Source: Diphasiastrum complanatum (taxonomy: Eukaryota > Streptophyta > Lycopodiopsida > Lycopodiales > Lycopodiaceae). From it: a stretch of 64,000 bases of DNA. The stretch covers positions 25,769,473 to 25,833,472 of the forward strand of contig CM055098.1 of NCBI GenBank assembly GCA_029204225.1, read 5' to 3'. The notes beneath the pieces were generated by a model. It had not been told where the DNA came from. It made no database searches and saw only the letters and a list, made by a program, of their open reading frames with translations. Shown piece after piece: positions 21,650 to 31,592 of the stretch; within the stretch, counting starts at the first letter, position 1; every line of letters starts with the position of its first letter. Position numbers and translations under genes: made by a program.

Positions 21650-23345
21650 GTCATTACACATGTTAGTAGGTGATTAGGCCAATTTTGGTATTAGAGGTAA
21701 CTAGAGCAAGTACACATGCCACATGATGATTAGGCCAAATACAAAAGTAAGTTATGCACTTGACACATGTCATGATGGTAGAGGGCTAGTGACACTTCCT
21801 ATGTGTTGTATTGAGATCATGTGACCAATCACAAGTTAGAGATCCATGAAATTGGTCCAATCAAGTTTAAGGTTCATTATGTCACTAATCCAATCACATT
21901 TAGAAGAGGAAAAGAAGGGGTCCAATCATGTTTCACTCTCCTTCACCTCAATTTTGTACTTATACATATGTGTCTTAGATCAATTCTATGTAAGTTTTTT
22001 TGAGTTAATGAGAGTTTCTACATTTTGAGCTATTTTGGCTTTCTCTCTCAACTCGAAGGTTGGTGCTTGGTTTCTCTCTCTACCCAAGAGCAAGGCTATT
22101 TTGTACTTAGTTTTTTTTATTACATGTCTCCCATACGTATGAATGTACTTTGAAGAGTGATATATGCATGTTTCATTGTAGTGTTGCCTTAGATTTCTGA
22201 GATAGACCTTGGAATTCAATCTATGCTTGATCTATTGTGCAATCACCCACATCTTAGGAGATCAAACATACTTTTGGGCTGTCTCACACATGTGAAATTC
22301 AACATGGTATTAGAGCCTACCTAAGATATCCATGCATGCATCAAAAGTGATGTGAAAATTTGCCTTGAAATTAAGATTTTGAGATTAAATCCTTTGCTAT
22401 CTTTGTGATTTTAGGATCAAGAGGGGTCATTATCATATTTCATTGATCCATGATGGGTATTATACGAACTGTACTGCTCAGGCACATGTGAGATAACCAA
22501 AATTTGAATGGTTGTTTCTCCAAGGTAGTTCAAAATTGAGTACTTGATAGCTTGCTAGAAAGCTAGTAGAGTCAAGATTGTGTTGCAATTTGTTTCACAT
22601 GAATTGGATGTGCCAATCAAAAGTTATAGCCATTTGAATCAAGGTGGGTAGGGCACCCAACCTGGTTGGACACATTTGGTGGTTTGACTCATATCTTGCT
22701 TGTTTGATCCAAAAACTTAGAAAAAAGCTTGCCAATCTTGTCTATTTGAGATCTATACAATTTTTTGAGGTCATAGCCACATACTTTCATTAAATCCAAT
22801 TGTATTTGAGTCATTTGTTGATGATTTAGAGTGCTTTTGTGTACTTGAGTCAAGTTGACCAAACTTTGTCCTTGTTCTATCTTGGAATGAGAGTTTGATC
22901 TAGTTTGAGAGAGATTGGTAGTGAGATAGGTCTCACACTTAGTTGCAAGATCTCAAATTGGAGAAATCTTTTATTGAGAGAGGAGCAACACTTTGTGATC
23001 CATTACAAGACAATTTCTCAAAGGAAGATGGCTTTCTTAGGTTCCTTTTGTTGGAGCATGGTGATAGATTGAACACCTTCAATTACGCCATTTGGAAGGT
23101 GAGGATGGAGTCCATTTTGGTGCTCCAAGATGTGATGGAGATTGTGCTAGGACTTGAGGAGCCTCAAGTGCTCCAAGAGGTCCAAAAGTACGGTCCTACA
23201 TATCATAAAGACGAATGTTTCCAATGAAGTGTGGAGGGAGATTGGCTCATGTACCTCATCCAAAGAGGCTTGAGACACATTGAAATCCATCTACGAGGCA
23301 AGGAACACATCAAGGTTGCTCACACTAAGGAATAGAATTTTTGCA
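21650..23345 (+). mobile_element. Copia element E, 5' portion only
   Basis: LTR about 21650-22304 (ends CACATGTGAAATTCAACA), primer site TGGTATTAGAGCC at 22305-22317 (one mismatch), leader, then capsid start. The element stops at about 23345, just before the left arm of the large inverted repeat. Leader and LTR resemble those of element B. Confidence 0.8.
22943..23345 (+). pseudogene. Element E gag, truncated and frameshifted
   Basis: LNTFNYAIWKVRMESILVLQ and DVMEIVLGLEEPQVLQEV match the capsid start of element B (SYSIWKLRMESI, DVMDIVLGIEEEPQVLQEV). A frameshift occurs near 23190. Decayed coding continues to an LRNRIF-like end, where the sequence breaks off. Confidence 0.8.
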
Positions 23346-23513
23346 CATACATTTTTTAAGTAGAAAAATGTTCTCTAACTAGGAAAATTGTGTCTTAGCT
23401 AGGAAATTTTACAATTTTCCAATGGAGAAACATGTCATATTTTTCTTGTATGATATGCTTGTTAAGAGATACTGAAATAACTTGTTAAGAGATACTGAAT
23501 AGCTCTCACTAAA

Positions 23514-23552
23514 CGAACATGAACATGAACATGAACACGAACACGAACATGG
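23514..23552. repeat. (GAACAT/GAACAC)n hexanucleotide repeat
   Basis: About six tandem units downstream of the albumin gene; the mirror copy is near 42528-42565. Confidence 0.85.
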
Positions 23553-23797
23553 TACATCAGGGTAGATCAGGGTGAAGATAAAATCTAATTCTCTTTACTT
23601 TTTATCCTTGGATCAATACATCTGGCTCGATATGACTTGTCTTAGCAACTACTAGATCTCATGTGAAATCCAGAAAATCAAAATTCTTTACACTGAAAAG
23701 AAAGTAGGCTACTCTCTAAACTACGTATCGTGAAAAGAACGAGGCTCCTTTCTAAACTCGGATCTTATCAGCATCGAATCATTATCGTTGCGTAGCT

Positions 23798-24403
23798 TCA
23801 GTACGCTGCTTCTACGTTCATCAGGGATAGCCCACATTGTTGTGGCAGACGGAGAGCCTGCTGGCGGTGTTGTCGAAGACGTTGCTCCTGCTCAAGAGCC
23901 TCGTACAGGCATTCTCGCGGAATACGCTCAAGTTTGTTGCAGCATTCCTGAGAGGGCTGCCTACGTTGCTCCACTGCTTCATAGCATGGCTGCAATGATA
24001 CTCGTTCACAACGGCGACGATGTGCCTTATCTTCCCCTACTTGAAAAAAAACATCCGCCACTACTGATTCCGAGCGTCTTTCGCATTCTCGTCCGTGGGG
24101 AGGCCTAAGTCCGCATCTTTCTGGTAATTGCATGGCTGTTGACCTGTACTTCTCATCTCCCAGCCGCCTGTCGCGCACTAACGCTTCGCATCTGCATTCA
24201 TCGTCACCGACCTGTTCTAGCCTCCGACAGCATTCAGCCGAAGGATGCTCGTCACGTTCCGCAGCCCTGTAGCAAGGCTGAAGATCCACATCCCTGCATC
24301 TTTGCTGTGGATTAAGCTCGAAATCCAAATCTACATGAAAACCAACAACCATCTGAACCAGCAAGACAGCTACAACTGTTGTTGCTATCGCTAGAGAACC
24401 CAT
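23798..24403 (-). CDS. Secreted two-domain 2S-albumin-like storage protein, copy 1
   Basis: 201 codons, no intron visible. I chose ATG 24401-24403 (MGSLAIATTVV): an upstream in-frame extension starts at TTG only, and this ATG begins a 22-23-residue signal peptide. The protein is predicted identical to copy 2 (41683-42288), where domains and cysteines are described. Family knowledge: 2S albumins are nitrogen- and sulfur-rich vacuolar reserves of seeds and of fern spores. The gene points away from the spacer between the arms. Its TATA box is at 24529-24536. The downstream flank reaches the arm's outer end after about 400 bp. Confidence 0.88.
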   Translation of the reverse strand: MGSLAIATTVVAVLLVQMVVGFHVDLDFELNPQQRCRDVDLQPCYRAAERDEHPSAECCRRLEQVGDDECRCEALVRDRRLGDEKYRSTAMQLPERCGLRPPHGRECERRSESVVADVFFQVGEDKAHRRRCERVSLQPCYEAVEQRRQPSQECCNKLERIPRECLYEALEQEQRLRQHRQQALRLPQQCGLSLMNVEAAY

Positions 24404-24528
24404 GATCTGCTGCGGCGACACTGTCAAAAAACTTCAAAGGAGAATTGACATCTACGTCGGATCGAGGTTCAGATGGAACAGACCAAAAACAAGTGAACGC
24501 ATGGATGCATAGGGTGATGGAATTCATA

Positions 24529-24600
24529 CTTTATAGTGGTGTATGACGAACAAGCGATGGATCGAGTTGAAGATGTGCATGCACATGCAGCTCCACGTGT
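24529..24600 (-). promoter_or_regulatory. Promoter of albumin copy 1: TATA, RY cluster, G-box/ABRE
   Basis: Minus-strand TATA (CTATAAAG) at 24529-24536, overlapping RY words (CATGCA) at 24574-24589, and CACGTG at 24594-24599 in the context CCACGTGT. It mirrors the promoter of copy 2. Confidence 0.65.
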
Positions 24601-25355
24601 GCAGGATGGCCGGCACTAGTGCTTGTGGAAAGGATAAGGTGGGTGAGCGTGGAATCTGGATGCATGAAGATGTAAAATGCGAGGTGGGTATGTCTATGAG
24701 AGATCTCCACTCACAACAATACGTGCAATTAAATATTTGAGATGAATTTCTGTTTCGCGCACTCTTGTCTCCTTTTACATTAAAATTTCACACAAATTAG
24801 TCATCATACATGCTCAAAGTATCAGGGCGAGGATGATAGAGAGCTGAGAGATTGGGTAGAATTCGAAACATTAAGTAGTTAGTCAGGACTTCACCATAGG
24901 CTGAATAGAGTAGTTATGATACTAAATTTGAAAGAGCGACTAAATTAGTTTTGTAAAGAGATGTCCACGATATTGGAATTTGTTTTCCATCTCTACTTGC
25001 TTTCACTAGCACAATTATGTGCAATATTTAAGAACATCCAAATTAATTATTAGGAAAGCACATTTCGGAGTCCATGGGCTCCAAGATCTCTCTCTCCCCA
25101 TTCCATACACAAACTGATCTAATTTTACCCTAGTGACTCCTAGACCGAGTCCCTATTTCACTTCCTTGGCATCTCATTTGGTAATGAGCATAAAGTGATA
25201 AGTACGCATTAGATCAGTGTCTGAAGAAGACCTTCGAGACTTTTATGGTCACACCAGTTATCTTTTTATGCAATTGTCATTGGTGTTCTTTTGTCATCAC
25301 AAGAGCAAAATAACCACCATTTGCAGAGCTGCCGAAGTGAAGACAGACATCTGAA

Positions 25356-25492
25356 AACATTTCGAGAATGTGGATATGGGAGAAGCCAGGTGTTACCTTG
25401 GCTTGGAAATTGAAAGGGACTATGAGGGAGGTAAGCTGTACCTTCACCAGTCCAGATACACCCAGAATATCCTAGAGGACTTTGGGATCTCA
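25356..25492 (+). pseudogene. Copia reverse transcriptase fragment in left arm
   Basis: Plus-strand frame reads FENVDMGEARCYLGLEIERD then GGKLYLHQSRYTQNILEDFG, a copia palm/thumb segment. It abuts an opposite-strand integrase fragment. Confidence 0.8.
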
Positions 25493-25622
25493 TGAGGAGT
25501 TTTATCCGGTATTTGAGATTTCAGAATATGATTTTGAAGATAATTCGATGTAGCCACTACTTCTGCCCACAACTATTTTGGTGCTTTTGCATGAGCCATC
25601 GTACACCTAGCAGCTTCCATCA
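25488..25622 (-). pseudogene. Copia integrase fragment in left arm
   Basis: Minus strand reads MEAARCMMAHAKAPK, stop, LWAEVVATSNYLQNH and PDKTPHE, a typical late copia integrase. It is head to head with the reverse transcriptase fragment. Confidence 0.8.
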
Positions 25623-26100
25623 ATAAGGCACAAAAAAAATCCCAAAAATGAAAAAATGCGAAGGTCCGAAACATGTTGTCAGCCTTCGGCTGTTATCAGG
25701 ATGCTCATTACTTGAACGATTTGTTAAGACTGAACATAAGAAATCTAACTCTCCCCCTTAATGTGGATCCTAAAAAACCTTGATTTTTGGATTTAACATA
25801 TCGTTAAATCTGAGATGTTGCTCCTTTGATAGAGCTTTTGTGAAGTAATCTGCTGCCATGTAGTTTGTTCTACAGAAAACCAATGCTACTTCCTTGCTAT
25901 GCACTTTCTCTCTAAGGTAATGATTTCAATATGTTTGCTTCAAGAGTAAAATCTCGGATTGAGAGATAGTGCTATTGTGCTTTGATTGTCACAATAGATT
26001 GTTATAGGAAGTACTTGTGCAAGGTTGATGTCTGCAAGCAGTTGCCTTAGCCAGATTGCCTCTTTGGTTGCATTTGTGGCAGCTATGTATTTTTAGATTC
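25623..26100 (-). pseudogene. Copia LTR start, polypurine tract and RNase H tail in left arm
   Basis: On the minus strand an RNase H end (ESKYIAATNATKEAIWLRQL, YCDNQSTIALSLN, MAADYFTKALSKEQHLRF) leads to AAGGGGGAGAG and an LTR start. The LTR start and RNase H tail match copia J at 46670-46850, but diverged. Confidence 0.8.
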
Positions 26101-26225
26101 TGTTGATTTTAAAACTTTTATGTGTACAGACTCATAGCTTCAACATCAATACCAACACATATGTATTGTCCATTCACGACCATTTCAAATTCAAAAAACA
26201 GTGATGATCCAAATTAAACCACATT

Positions 26226-26649
26226 GAGGAGTAGACATCAATCAGAGGCTCATTGGCCCCACAAGGGACTCGTACATAACGAGGGGGTGTCTCTTCTATG
26301 AAGACACTAAAGAGGAACATGATGTGTAGGCCCTTGACAGTCTTTGCGTCTGACGGTTCATAGCATCAAAGAGAAAAAATGATGCTCCTACTTCGAACTC
26401 AACACTTCAAAGTGGTTACATGTTGACACTTGTTTGAATCCATATGAATCTCATGCAACCTTTTAGAGTTATTGAGTTTGAAGTAGCAGACACACTTTTC
26501 TCTTTTCGATGTGGTGAACCATGGGGTTCAAGAACATCGACGGCCTGCACACCACATGTGTCTTTGGTGTTGTCATTTTTAGGCGAAATACCCACATCTT
26601 TGGTGTCTTTAGTGTCGTCATCACACATGCACAGGCACATGCACACATA
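26226..26649. other. No recognisable feature
   Basis: Inner flank of the left arm. Short overlapping ORFs on both strands at 26416-26671 lack domain signals. Confidence 0.5.
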
Positions 26650-26652
26650 CAC

Positions 26653-27017
<365 letters not shown>

Positions 27018-27191
27018 CTATATCTCTAAGCATGAAACATAACTATTACATAGCACATAAATTATGATTCTACAAATTAAAGTAACAGGAATAAATCAGA
27101 GTAGCATGAACTAGTAAGCATAAAACATAAATCAAGATACTACGAATTAGGGTAGCATAAACTAGTAATCATGAAACATAAACGAATGACA

Positions 27192-27192
<1 letters not shown>

Positions 27193-27229
<37 letters not shown>
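27193..27229. repeat. (CA)n microsatellite
   Basis: Uninterrupted CA dinucleotides directly upstream of repeat X copy 2. Confidence 0.95.
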
Positions 27230-27232
<3 letters not shown>

Positions 27233-27474
27233 AAACTCTAAAACCTAAACACACATGAAGAGAAAAAAAAGAAAGAACATAGTAGAGTGCTAATTAAAAC
27301 TCCCGAACCGTACGATTATATCCTATTCTAGAATGTCACCACATGCTCCCTCCCTACGGCGTTTGGGCTTTCTTGTGGAACTTATCGTCCAACAAGAAAC
27401 ATTTGAACCACGTCTTTAACAGAAGAAAACAAGGGCTACACACCTTCCTAGAATTGGGAGTGTTGGTTACCTTT

Positions 27475-27565
<91 letters not shown>
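27229..27565 (+). repeat. CT-tailed repeat X, copy 2
   Basis: Same body as copy 1 with few differences, ending TTACCTTTAACT then (CT)n at 27478-27565. A reversed partial copy with a GA head lies at 56668-56740. Confidence 0.8.
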
Positions 27566-27568
<3 letters not shown>

Positions 27569-28250
27569 TAATTCTTTGCATTTGATTGTTTTTTGGATCC
27601 ATTTGATGGTGGTTTTTATGTAATGTGCTAGAGTAACTTTATTAGTAAGGTCACTTCCTAGGCCTTACTGGAGTGAAACTAACCTTTATTGATGGATTTG
27701 TTGGACTCAACTTGTATGTATCTTCTAAGCAGCCAAGTATACTACTACCAAGCCACTAAGATCAAATAATGGTGTTAAGCATGCTTCAAAACATTATTGA
27801 AACTTTTGTATAACTCGGTTCAAACTTGTGTTTTGAAACCAACTAACTTAGCTCAACAAGACTATCAAGGCACTAGAGTCAAATAATGGTGGTCGGTTAT
27901 TGGTTACTCTATGCTTGAAGGACAAACGTATTTGTTGAAAATGAGAATCAATTGTTTTCTTAGGCCAACTATGGAGTTCGCTAGCTGGTTAAAAAAAAAC
28001 AATCTTAAAGAAGTCCCTCAAATCAAGGACAAAGGTAATCAAGAAGGGAGCAACAAGGATTCAATGTGGTTCAAGATTATAAAAAATGTTGCAGTGTTGA
28101 GTCACATTTTGTTCATTTTGATGTATCAACTGGGGCGGAAATTTTGTAATCTTGATATATCAACTGAGATGGTAACAATCTAGTATTGTTCAGGCACAAC
28201 TTGCTTATGTGTATCAGAGATCTGTTTCTGAAATGTAAAAATGTATGAGC
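27566..28250. other. No recognisable feature
   Basis: AT-rich. The open frame at 27911-28183 (90 codons) shows no motif and is probably chance. Confidence 0.45.
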
Positions 28251-28254
28251 AGAA

Positions 28255-28328
28255 GTTGGAATGCACCTCGGAATAAGTGGTGGTATATTGCCTTGAACAG
28301 ATCCACTTATTCCGAGGTCCATTTTGAC
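28255..28328. repeat. Hairpin 1 of TCGGAATA array
   Basis: Left arm 28255-28280 and right arm 28303-28328 are 26 bp each, with about four mismatches. The core CCTCGGAATAAGTGG/CCACTTATTCCGAGG is perfect (15 bp). The loop is 22 nt. Confidence 0.85.
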
Positions 28329-28595
28329 CTCCACTGATTCTCACCCATTATCAATAGATTCATCAATAAAAGTAGAGATTTGCTTCTAAAATGTGTAAAT
28401 ATATATTTTCATAAATTCTAATTTAAAATAAAATTGAATGTAGTCCTACATTACAAAATGTGCATCTACAACAAAAAATAGGAGACAAACATTTATGTAA
28501 AAATTTATGAGTAGAGGTATATAATCTTGCATTTATGAGGTGATAACAATCTAGCATATAATTTGTTTATGAAATGCAGAAATATATCATCAGGA

Positions 28596-28669
28596 GTTGG
28601 AATGAACCTCGGAATAAGATGTGGTATTCTGCCTTAAACAAATCCACATATTTCGAGGTCTGTTTCGAC
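28596..28669. repeat. Hairpin 2 of TCGGAATA array
   Basis: Left arm 28596-28624 (ACCTCGGAATAAGATGTGG) and right arm 28644-28669 (CCACATATTTCGAGGT). Flanks 28330-28530 and 28670-28860 are also related, so hairpins 1 and 2 lie in a tandem pair with a period of about 341 bp. Confidence 0.8.
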
Positions 28670-29104
28670 CTCCACTGATTACCACCCCAACTGATAGATC
28701 TACCCATTATCAACAGATTTATGAATAAAAGTAGAGATTTATTTCTTAGATGTGTAGATCTATTTTCATAAATCCTAATGTAAATAAAATTGAATGTAGG
28801 CCTACACTACAAAATGTGGATCTACAACAAAAAATAAGAGACAAACTGCTACAAAACTGTACAAGTACCTAGAACAACTACTAATTGTGTTAGTCAGCTG
28901 TTTGCATGGTGTTAGAGCCAAAAAATCGGCATACAAATCTGCAAAATAATTTCATAACAAAAAGTCATACAACTATTGCCTCATGGGAAAATCATAGAAT
29001 TACTCATCACAATTGAAGATTCTGCTAAAAAAAACAACTAAGCTTCACAAATGTATCATAAAATTCACAGATCTGTCATTTGAAAACTCAAAAAAAATGT
29101 AAGG

Positions 29105-29184
29105 GGAGGTCGGAACAGCTGTCGGAATAGACACTGGTATATTGTTAAAAATAGCATGGTGTATTCCGATCTCCATTCCGACCC
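29105..29184. repeat. Hairpin 3 of TCGGAATA array
   Basis: GGAGGTCGGAACAGCTGTCG at the left arm start pairs with the end of the right arm (29159-29184, GTATTCCGATCTCCATTCCG). Pairing is imperfect across about 26 bp. Confidence 0.75.
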
Positions 29185-29422
29185 ACAAAATACCTTTGGG
29201 ATATGCTACAGAATTTGTGCCTCAAATGCTCTGATGGTGGTTGGCCCAGTAACCAACAATGAAACCTACATAACAAAAACCAGTATTGTAGTTTGTTAAG
29301 TTTATCACCACAAAAAAGTAATTGTAACAAACTGATTTTCTACAAATAACAACAAAGATCCATATAGAATCCTGTATATGCACCAAAAAATTGGATATCC
29401 AGTTGATCAATAAGGATTTGAC

Positions 29423-29484
29423 ATCGGAATAGCCATCACAATAGGCGTTGATTTAACAAATCCCACAAATTCTCATATTCCGAT
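29423..29484. repeat. Hairpin 4 of TCGGAATA array
   Basis: ATCGGAATAG (29423-29432) against TATTCCGAT (29476-29484); the outer parts of the arms are more decayed. Confidence 0.65.
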
Positions 29485-29596
29485 AGACATTCTAACCCTC
29501 TGGAAGTCTAAATCTGTGATAATCTTTTTTTGGATGTACGGTACCCTCATCATCATCATCCCTCACATGGATCTACTGCAGGGTAATAGAACATAA

Positions 29597-29652
29597 GCCA
29601 TCGGAATAGCATTCGGAATAGCAAATCCTGTAGATCCACCTATTCCGATGGC
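29597..29652. repeat. Hairpin 5 of TCGGAATA array
   Basis: GCCATCGGAATAG (29597-29609) pairs perfectly with CTATTCCGATGGC (29640-29652). A second CGGAATAG lies in the loop. Confidence 0.75.
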
Positions 29653-29769
29653 CTTTCCGACCTGCTATTACCTTAAAAAACTTCTGTGGATCCACCGACT
29701 CCTTTGTCTCAAAATAAACCTACATAGAAAACGTGGAGTAAATAAAACCAAACTACAATCACATTGAGA

Positions 29770-30080
29770 TGAATACTATGATGTAAGAGAAAGAGAGAGT
29801 GAGAAAAAGAGATAGAGAGATAGATTATCTTGCATCCAACAATAAAAAAACCTCCATCCTCCAATTTTTCTTTTTTTTTTTGAGCTCACCACATTTGATT
29901 TTGCTAGGATTAAGTAAAGAGGAAGAGCAAGAAGAACAAGCAAAGTGCAAGAGGAGCAAAAAGAAGCAAAGTGCAAGAGGAAGAAGCAAAGAGCAATAGC
30001 AAAAGAAGCAAGAGCAAGAGGAGCATTCAAATGTGAGGAGAATAAGGAGAGTGAGGAGGATAAAGAGGGTGAGGAAGGAT
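29770..30080. repeat. Purine-rich low-complexity tract
   Basis: Long A/G-rich text (AAGAGGAAGAGCAAG-like) with an internal poly-T run near 29870-29880. The minus-strand ORF here (29776-30111) is Leu/Ser-rich only because of base composition. Confidence 0.6.
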
Positions 30081-30246
30081 CAACAAACAGGGGAGAGGAC
30101 AAAGATGGCAAGTACGTCCCTTGATACCATCACCCACTCCTCTTTCCTCTTCGAAAATGCCGTGACAATGGTTAGTCTTTTCGAAATTTGCAAGAATCTG
30201 ACTGACCTTAGATTCTTAATATCAAGCAAATCATGTAGATCTCTAT

Positions 30247-30345
30247 TGTTTTCATTAGTTTAGGAGTATTGACGAGGCCAACCATGTAATGAAACACATA
30301 GACTTGGATATCATGACAAGATTACAGTTGGCCTTGCTCCAAGCA
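30247..30345 (+). repeat. Diverged direct repeat, copy 1
   Basis: TTTTCATTAGTTTAGGAG, ACCATGTAATGAAACACATAG and TTACAGTTGGCCTTG correspond in order to the copy at 30638-30795, which carries the hairpin. Confidence 0.6.
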
Positions 30346-30637
30346 ATGAGAGGTATATACCTATCTTGAATCTATACATCGAGATGCTTGGTCGAACTGC
30401 CATAGATCACCATCATATTTATGAATGACTTCTAATCATATGAGCGTAACACTATTTTCTTGTTGTGAGATATCATGCCATACTTTGCCAATGACACATG
30501 GTGACTAGATGATAACATGTGATCTTGGTGTAGAAGGAATTTTTAAGAATTTGGATGTTTAGACATTTTGATCAAAAACACCTTAACCTTGAACCCCTCA
30601 ATTGGATATGGAGGTAGAATAATATGCAAATCTCAGT

Positions 30638-30795
30638 TTTCATTGGTTTAGGAGAACTAAAGAGCGATGCTAGCCATGTAATGATGCACGTAGGCATGGT
30701 TCGCATATCCAGGCAAAATCCGATCCATGCCTATGTGCATCATTACATGGCTAGCCTCGCTCTTCACAACGTTGCAGTTGGCCTTGGATCACAAA
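30638..30795 (+). repeat. Diverged direct repeat, copy 2, with 38-bp-arm hairpin
   Basis: Contains the near-perfect inverted repeat 30662-30699 / 30725-30762 (two mismatches in 38 bp, 25-nt loop). Flanks TTTTCATTGGTTTAGGAG and TTGCAGTTGGCCTTG match copy 1, which lacks the perfect pairing. A 65-codon ORF running across it has no recognisable domain. Confidence 0.75.
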
Positions 30796-30799
30796 ATTG

Positions 30800-31211
30800 T
30801 ATTAGCCTTGTAAATGACTAGAGATTTAATTAGAATGGTCCTAAAATTTGGTTTGATTTATCTCGTATTGCTAAATTCGAGAGACCAGCTACACATGACT
30901 CGCTCAAAATTAGTTATTATAAACACGTCTTGTATTCATCTCAGTGCATTCAATTAGTTTGTTTTATGTATTGCTGATCATTTCTAATTTTGTGTTCCAT
31001 CTATTGTCAACCATCAAGGTGCACTGATGCAAATGGTGAGTTCACGTTCCTCTTCTTCAGATGATGAGGCAAGACCATCACATATTGGATCAGAGGCCTG
31101 GCTATACTAGAGAATACCATGCCCATGTACACAATGCAAGTATGCACTACGATGAGAGCAACATACTACTATATCACATGTTCGCATGTATGGACAGATT
31201 TGGAGAGAGTC
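30800..31211. other. No recognisable feature
   Basis: No domain-bearing ORF or repeat seen between the hairpin and the TRIM-like element. Confidence 0.5.
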
Positions 31212-31216
31212 ATTAT

Positions 31217-31358
31217 TGTTGGAATATCAATCCACACTCTAGAGAGAACTATCAAACATGGCGGATAGCTCAGTGGTAGAGCATCCCATCCGGTATGAGG
31301 GAGGTCCTGGGTTCGAATCCTAGTCTGTCCATCCATATTATGATTTATGGATTTAACA
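31217..31358 (+). repeat. 5' LTR of the TRIM-like element
   Basis: 142 bp. It differs from the 3' LTR by a few substitutions around the A box and by a missing CT before the terminal AACA. Confidence 0.88.
31260..31330 (+). ncRNA. tRNA-like sequence in the 5' LTR of the TRIM
   Basis: Contains TAGCTCAGTGG (A box, 31266-31276) and GGTTCGAATCC (B box, 31310-31320), 33 nt apart. The D arm (GCTC/GAGC) and T arm (CTGGG-TTCGAAT-CCTAG) pair well. The acceptor and anticodon stems do not, so it is tRNA-derived and not a working tRNA gene. It could act as an internal RNA polymerase III promoter. Confidence 0.7.
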
Positions 31359-31363
31359 GTTCA

Positions 31364-31376
31364 TGGTGTCAAAGCC
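31364..31376 (+). promoter_or_regulatory. Primer-binding site of the TRIM-like element
   Basis: TGGTGTCAAAGCC, two transitions away from TGGTATCAGAGCC, five bases after the LTR. Confidence 0.75.
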
Positions 31377-31437
31377 ATGGTTAGGTGGCCTAAGTTGTGG
31401 GGTAGGTGACAGCTAGGACCCCAACCAAGTGTGGCTT

Positions 31438-31448
31438 GAGGGGGGGGG
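31438..31448 (+). promoter_or_regulatory. Polypurine tract of the TRIM-like element
   Basis: GAGGGGGGGGG-type tract directly before the 3' LTR. Confidence 0.75.
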
Positions 31449-31592
31449 TGTTGGAATATCAATCCACACTCTAGAGAGAACTATCAAACAGGGCGAATAA
31501 CTCAATGGTAGAGCATCCCATCCGGTATGAGGGAGGTCCTGAGTTCGAATCCTAGTCTGTCCATCCATATTATGATTTATGGATTTCTAACA
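31449..31592 (+). repeat. 3' LTR of the TRIM-like element
   Basis: 144 bp. Its A box is TAACTCAATGG (31498-31508) and B box AGTTCGAATCC (31542-31552), both weaker than in the 5' LTR. Confidence 0.88.

Larger units (their letters stand above)
23383..26225 (-). repeat. Left arm of a large inverted duplication (2843 bp)
   Basis: The reverse complement matches 39861-42693 nearly base for base. The outer end is GAAAATTGTGTCTTAGCTAGG. The inner end is at ACATT (26221-26225). I see one 10-bp length difference near 23645-23660 and a few substitutions. The arm carries an albumin gene, its promoter and three copia fragments. Confidence 0.95.
31217..31592 (+). mobile_element. TRIM-like LTR element with tRNA-like promoter in its LTRs
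   Basis: A 376-bp element. LTR 31217-31358 (142 bp) and LTR 31449-31592 (144 bp) start TGTTGGAATATC and end TAACA. The perfect 5-bp duplication ATTAT is at 31212-31216 and 31593-31597. A primer site with two mismatches to the iMet type is at 31364-31376, and a G-rich polypurine tract is at 31438-31448. The 90-bp interior is non-coding, as in terminal-repeat retrotransposons in miniature. Each LTR contains a tRNA-like block with A box and B box. It must rely on proteins from other elements. Confidence 0.88.

Noticed and set aside
23788-24108. 106-codon plus-strand ORF over the albumin gene (mirror at 41978-42298)
   Set aside because: It is antisense to the eight-Cys albumin frame, which has a signal peptide and conserved cysteines; this frame has no domain.
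25266-25493. 75-codon ORF (also at 40593-40820) as a novel conserved gene
   Set aside because: It is the antisense shadow of a copia reverse transcriptase fragment. It recurs only because the arms are duplicated.
29776-30111. 111-codon Leu/Ser-rich minus-strand ORF resembling a membrane protein
   Set aside because: Hydrophobicity comes from the complement of a purine-rich low-complexity tract; no other support.
30033-30263. 76-codon ORF as a small gene
   Set aside because: The first half is Arg/Lys-rich from purine-rich sequence and the rest has no recognisable motif or promoter.
31260-31330. A functional tRNA gene
   Set aside because: A and B boxes and D/T arms fit, but the acceptor ends do not pair and the anticodon arm does not fold normally. 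It is duplicated as part of LTRs.
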